Shown one piece after another: positions 15,097-17,607 of a DNA stretch of 17,607 bases. A model generated the notes under the pieces. That model did not search any database and was not told where the DNA came from. It worked only from the letters and a program-made list of their open reading frames with translations. Each line of letters starts with the position of its first letter. The stretch's first letter is position 1. The stretch is from CAYRFF01 sp964423575 (GTDB lineage Bacteria > Bacteroidota > Bacteroidia > Chitinophagales > Saprospiraceae): assembly GCA_964423575.1 (NCBI GenBank), contig CAYRFF010000056.1, positions 1 through 17,607 on the forward strand. The letters run 5' to 3'. Position numbers and translations under genes: made by a program.

Positions 15097-15130
15097 TATA
15101 AAAAAGTTTTAGCATAAGGGCTTTTTTATA
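15097..15130 (-). terminator. A/T-rich inverted repeat, possible weak terminator
   Basis: TATAAAAAAG (15097-15106) and CTTTTTTATA (15121-15130) are perfect complements with a 14-nt loop. On the minus strand it lies about 40 nt after the stop of the gene ending at 15169 and its second arm gives a T-run. The stem has little GC, so termination would be weak. A second hairpin, AGTGCT/AGCACT with inner pairs, sits next to it at about 15078-15097. Confidence 0.35.
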
Positions 15131-15168
15131 ACACAACTTTCCTTTAAGAGAAGCTTTCTTTCGACGAC

Positions 15169-15783
15169 TCACTCGTGTCCCCAGGGGATTTCCGGGGTTT
15201 CTATCGGGTTTTTCAGATCAAATACCACGGAAAAAAGCCTTGGTGTAGTGACTCGTCTGAGATTGTATGAAAATTCAGAATCATCAATGGTCATCCACCA
15301 TAGATTGGCACTGGCGTCGGGAATTAAGTCTGTTGTTTCCTGATCGGCAGGAAAAAACTGCACATTTGCTGCGCCGCCATTGGATGTGTGGCCGCCGTAC
15401 ATCGTCACTTCATCCTCACTGCCATCTTCCAGCCTGTGATCGTGTTTTAACAGAATGCCATCCGCTGTTCTCGTTAAAACCCAGGTGCGTGACCGGTCTT
15501 CCCCTACATAAAACGGGATTTTAATTACATTTTCCTCACAGGACATTACATACATTTTTAACTCTTTGCCCGCAAAGTCTTCCGGAGCGGGATCGGCTTC
15601 CAATCTTCCTTCATAAGCCTTCCCGCAGTGTGCCAGGATTGCATTCCAGAACGCATCCTGAGTAAATGTTGTCGATTGTTTTTGTTCGACATCGCCTTTC
15701 GGCAAATTTTCCGCTTGGGTTAACTCAACACTTGTACTAAAGGTGAAAAAGCTGATTAATAGTAAAATACCCCAATGTTTCAT
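15169..15783 (-). CDS. Conserved secreted protein of unknown function
   Basis: I choose the ATG at 15783 (204 residues, MKHWGILLLISFFTF...) over the TTG at 15810 because the -7 promoter box overlaps that TTG, which would place it before the transcription start. The first 24 or so residues form a signal peptide. The mature domain carries a distinctive conserved-looking series: FWNAILAHCGKAYEG, FYVGEDRSRTWVLTRT, LKHDHRLEDGSEDEVTMYGG, FFPADQETTDLIPDAS, YNLRRV and a C-terminal PWGHE. I recall this pattern from uncharacterised secreted proteins in several phyla, without an assigned function. The two Cys residues may form a disulfide. It follows the four-TM gene by 40 bp but has its own promoter. 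Envelope or extracellular role is inferred only from the signal peptide. Confidence 0.86.
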   Translation of the reverse strand: MKHWGILLLISFFTFSTSVELTQAENLPKGDVEQKQSTTFTQDAFWNAILAHCGKAYEGRLEADPAPEDFAGKELKMYVMSCEENVIKIPFYVGEDRSRTWVLTRTADGILLKHDHRLEDGSEDEVTMYGGHTSNGGAANVQFFPADQETTDLIPDASANLWWMTIDDSEFSYNLRRVTTPRLFSVVFDLKNPIETPEIPWGHE

Positions 15784-15807
15784 ACCTGTATGTTTTAACT
15801 GTTTAGT

Positions 15808-15838
15808 CAAAGATAAGCTTTACTTATTCATCTTCAAT
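15808..15838 (-). promoter_or_regulatory. Bacteroidota promoter of the conserved secreted protein
   Basis: On the minus strand, ATTG (15838-15835) and TATCTTTG (15815-15808) are separated by 19 bp, an excellent fit to the Bacteroidota -33/-7 promoter TTG-N17-23-TAnnTTTG. Initiation near 15801 leaves a leader of about 18 nt to the ATG at 15783. The -33 element lies in the 3' end of the upstream gene. Confidence 0.72.
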
Positions 15839-16285
15839 TTTTCTCAGGAATATGCCTAGAATTATACCGCTTATAAGCGTCGGAAGAGTTCCCAAAAGTA
15901 AAATTGCATAGAAGGGAATCAGATAATAATCCGTTATAACTTCCCCTACCGGATAATTCCGTTTAAAAATATCGGCCCAGCCTTGCTGAATAAATGCTAC
16001 GCTTGTCCCGGCAAATATTCCGATAAGTAAAACTGCAAAAATAGCGAAAACACCATGGATTATTCTGTATGATTGACCTGTATGCTTAAAGCGATACAGG
16101 TATTGCCCTATAAGATAAGCTGAAAGTAAGATGGCAGTAATCGCTACAAGGTTATTTGCCAGAAGTGTCTGAATCAGATTAAAAACCTCACTGAAATCAA
16201 ATCCCAGAAGACCCCAAAGCATAATAAATGCAACAAACAGATTTATGCCTGTTGTAACCAGCAGATATTTTGTTGTTTTCTTCAT
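15824..16285 (-). CDS. Four-TM membrane protein, unrecognised
   Basis: This 153-residue protein is mostly hydrophobic with four clear membrane segments at about residues 7-27, 44-62, 77-98 and 122-148. The loops are short; between helices 2 and 3 is YRFKHTGQSYR, and between 3 and 4 is a longer loop with FIQQGWADIFKRNYPVGEV that may face the periplasm. The tail is LRKIEDE. There is no signal peptide beyond the first TM. No catalytic or transport motif was identified, so it is listed as an integral membrane protein of unknown role. It is 40 bp upstream of the secreted protein gene on the same strand, and its 3' end houses that gene's -33 element. A TATCTTGC at 16305-16298 is a possible, imperfect -7 box of its own. 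Confidence 0.78.
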   Translation of the reverse strand: MKKTTKYLLVTTGINLFVAFIMLWGLLGFDFSEVFNLIQTLLANNLVAITAILLSAYLIGQYLYRFKHTGQSYRIIHGVFAIFAVLLIGIFAGTSVAFIQQGWADIFKRNYPVGEVITDYYLIPFYAILLLGTLPTLISGIILGIFLRKIEDE

Positions 16286-16338
16286 ATTTCTACAGCTGCA
16301 AGATAAAGATTTCTTTTGCTTGAGTGGATTTTAATTGC

Positions 16339-16475
16339 CCGCTGATTGTCGCAGATTGATTCTTTATCTCCCGCTGATCTCGCCGATTACCGCAGATTAA
16401 TATTTCTATGTGTCTGCGGATATCTGCGCTATCTGCGGGACACCTCTTCTGCGTATATCTGCGCTATCTGCGGGA
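16339..16475. repeat. CTGCG-rich direct and inverted repeat cluster
   Basis: A 27-bp unit containing ATCTGCGCTATCTGCGGGA occurs at 16414-16440 and 16449-16475 (35-bp period, one mismatch). Two inverted-orientation units, each starting CCGCTGAT and ending CGCAGATT, precede it at 16339-16360 and 16371-16400. CCGCAGA (16390-16396) and TCTGCGG (16413-16419) can form a perfect 7-bp stem. A single member is at 14657-14685. It has the look of a dispersed repeat family. The remainder of this 347-bp gap holds only the operator-like palindrome at 16529. Confidence 0.75.
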
Positions 16476-16528
16476 ACTATTTCCTTCATATCGCTCTGAA
16501 ATGTGCAGAATATATCAATGATAATGTC

Positions 16529-16556
16529 ATATTTGGGACAAAATAGTCCGAAATAT
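16529..16556. promoter_or_regulatory. 28-bp palindromic operator candidate of the hemerythrin gene
   Basis: Left arm ATATTTGGGAC (16529-16539) and right arm GTCCGAAATAT (16546-16556) match in 10 of 11 positions across the 6-nt spacer AAAATA. It ends 76 bp before the ATG at 16633. Such extended symmetry suggests a homodimeric regulator; given the downstream di-iron gene, an Rrf2/NsrR- or CRP/FNR-type NO/redox sensor is plausible but unproven. Confidence 0.6.
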
Positions 16557-16632
16557 TTTTAATGCAGTTTAGCTTTCTTTAGATTAGCCATCGATACTAG
16601 ATTTATAAGAACATAATAAAAAGATAAAAGAG

Positions 16633-17163
16633 ATGGAACAGGATTTTCACAACTGGGAAGTAGATAAATTATCCGATTATATCGTAGATACGCACCATGT
16701 TTATGTGCGAAAAGCATCATCAGAAATATTGGAAATTGGGAATGAAGTTTCTGATGAGTTTGGGATGGCGCACCCGGAATTAAAGGAAATTATGAGCAGC
16801 TTTGAAGAATTGTCCAAAGCAATGGAAGATCACATGGCGGGAGAAGAAAAGTATTTGTTCCCCTATGTGAAAAAATTACTGGTAGCCAAGCAAGAAGGCA
16901 ATAAGGTACCCAAGCCGGGTTTTGGTTCGTTGGAAGGCCCCATCAAAAACCATTATAAGGACCATGACGAAGCTGACAAATTGATGCAGAAGATTAATGC
17001 ATTGAGTAGTGGCTTTGCTTTGTCTTCTGATGCAACAGAAGAATATCGAGAGTTTTACAGACTGTTAAAAGAATTTGAGGTGGATCTTGCAGCACATATT
17101 CACCTGGAAAACGAGGTGCTGTTTGAGAAGTGCATTCAACTGGAGAAAGAGGTGGTGGAATAA
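16633..17163 (+). CDS. Hemerythrin-domain di-iron protein (Ric/ScdA-like, no N-terminal domain)
   Basis: This 176-residue protein is a four-helix hemerythrin-like di-iron protein. Residues 8-165 match the C-terminal part of Ric/ScdA/YtfE iron-sulfur repair proteins: W-x-V-D-K-L-S-D-Y-I-V-D-T-H-H at the start, HPEL (47-50), HMAGEEKYLFPYVKKL (68-83), a linker, HYKDHDEA (107-114) and HIHLENEVLFEKC (about 156-168). The His and Glu ligands of the di-iron site are present. The N-terminal ScdA_N (DUF542) domain with its conserved Cys pair is absent, and no frame for it exists upstream, so this is a hemerythrin-only version. Expected role: repair of nitrosative or oxidative damage to Fe-S or iron centres, cytoplasmic. 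AGAG ahead of the ATG may serve as a ribosome-binding site. A 28-bp palindrome lies upstream. Confidence 0.9.
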   Translation: MEQDFHNWEVDKLSDYIVDTHHVYVRKASSEILEIGNEVSDEFGMAHPELKEIMSSFEELSKAMEDHMAGEEKYLFPYVKKLLVAKQEGNKVPKPGFGSLEGPIKNHYKDHDEADKLMQKINALSSGFALSSDATEEYREFYRLLKEFEVDLAAHIHLENEVLFEKCIQLEKEVVE

Positions 17164-17247
17164 TTATTTCGAGAGCACTCACTGTACATTATACAGCACA
17201 CATTTAAATTATATATAGAGATAGTTTTAACTGATGAGTAGTACTAG

Positions 17248-17542
17248 CTGCTCGGCGGAGCTCGCAGTTCTTTTGTCTATGGTCGATTTACGACCATAGG
17301 TCGCAACGCGCTGCGACTCCACTCAGTCACTTCAATAACCACCGTGTGTCCCTACACATTATAACGTTTCTTTGCTGTCGGAATCGTCCCTATATTAAGG
17401 TTCGGAGGCTGAGTTCTCATTAGATTGCAGGCCTACGGCCCTCTTCATTCAACGCACCTGCGATAGCTACCAAGGTGCCGCACCTCTGGTGCTCACCATA
17501 GGTACCATAAAACAGATATATTCTGCATAGGCCCATCGGGCC
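17248..17542. repeat. Array of short GC-rich hairpins at the window's right end
   Basis: The last 440 bp contain no convincing gene but a string of stem-loops. CTATGGTCG/CGACCATAG (17277-17285/17291-17299, perfect 9 bp) is followed immediately by GTCGCA/TGCGAC (17300-17305/17312-17317), then TGTGT/ACACA (17345-17349/17354-17358). Three compact hairpins with 3-nt loops then lie about 50 bp apart: GGCC-TAC-GGCC at 17430, GCACC-TCT-GGTGC at 17480 and GGCCC-ATC-GGGCC at 17530. AGGTGC just before the middle one offers an alternative pairing. The array probably continues beyond the window. Confidence 0.65.
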
Positions 17543-17607
17543 GACATCTTGAGTGTGCCGGGTATGTGATATCTCTACAAGGTGCGACGGTGACTGGCGT
17601 CAAGTCC

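Noticed and set aside
15784..15810. TTG start nine codons upstream for the conserved secreted protein
   Set aside because: It overlaps the TATCTTTG promoter box and would precede the transcription start; the ATG at 15783 gives a proper signal peptide.
16339..16475. CRISPR array
   Set aside because: Units are irregular, occur in both orientations, have only an 8-bp gap between the two direct copies, and no cas gene is near.
16346..16546. 66-codon plus-strand open frame
   Set aside because: It lies wholly across the CTGCG repeat cluster and runs through the operator-like palindrome; composition is repeat-driven and there is no recognisable domain.
17430..17542. CRISPR array or tRNA cluster in the right-edge hairpins
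   Set aside because: The hairpins differ in sequence, so there is no constant direct repeat, and no cloverleaf or T-loop could be drawn.

Overview
The window looks like a chromosomal segment from a member of the Bacteroidota. The main clues are two promoters with the Bacteroidota-type -7 box TAnnTTTG (one with an ATTG element 19 bp upstream), weak Shine-Dalgarno use, short 'AMN-like' AMP nucleosidase, a DUF5763-like Cys module, and the gene set as a whole. A good sigma-54 promoter and abundant hairpin repeats fit a Cytophagales-like or other environmental lineage, but I cannot resolve taxonomy below phylum.

Layout. (1) 74-3594: a small, very basic HTH protein with Gly/Arg/Tyr repeats, then a PBP4-type D-Ala-D-Ala carboxypeptidase (dacB, minus), a lipoprotein-type MsrA and a secreted Cys-rich protein. 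(2) 3854-5785: threonyl-tRNA synthetase. A 590-bp gene-free stretch follows, bracketed by two near-identical palindromes. (3) 6373-7422 (minus): a three-gene membrane/envelope operon (YtxH-like, Phage_holin_3_6/YqjE-like, small one-TM protein). (4) 7582-8961 (minus): MATE transporter with a TTG start. (5) 9225-11911 (minus): a conserved unnamed protein translationally coupled (ATGA) to RNase R. (6) 11990-14198 (plus): AMP nucleosidase, then a secreted von Willebrand A-domain protein behind a sigma-54-type promoter. (7) 14767-16285 (minus): a secreted Kunitz/BPTI-like protein, a conserved secreted protein and a four-TM protein. (8) 16633-17163 (plus): a hemerythrin-type di-iron protein with a 28-bp palindromic operator candidate upstream. 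(9) 17164-17607: no gene, but a dense series of short hairpins.

Most coding genes are ordinary housekeeping or stress functions (translation, RNA decay, purine salvage, Met-sulfoxide and Fe/NO repair, cell wall). The least explained material is non-coding. An element of about 225-247 bp with terminal inverted repeats occurs twice in opposite orientation (703-926 and 14230-14476), each time between convergent genes; one copy supplies the dacB stop codon and the other has a possible 4-bp target duplication. A palindrome occurs twice around 5797-6305. CTGCG-rich repeats occur at 14657-14685 and 16339-16475. The right edge holds small GC hairpins, three of them spaced about 50 bp apart. The coding oddities most worth attention are the Kunitz-like secreted protein, the sigma-54-controlled vWA protein and the HTH/GRYAME-repeat protein. 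No tRNA, rRNA, CRISPR array or intact IS was seen.
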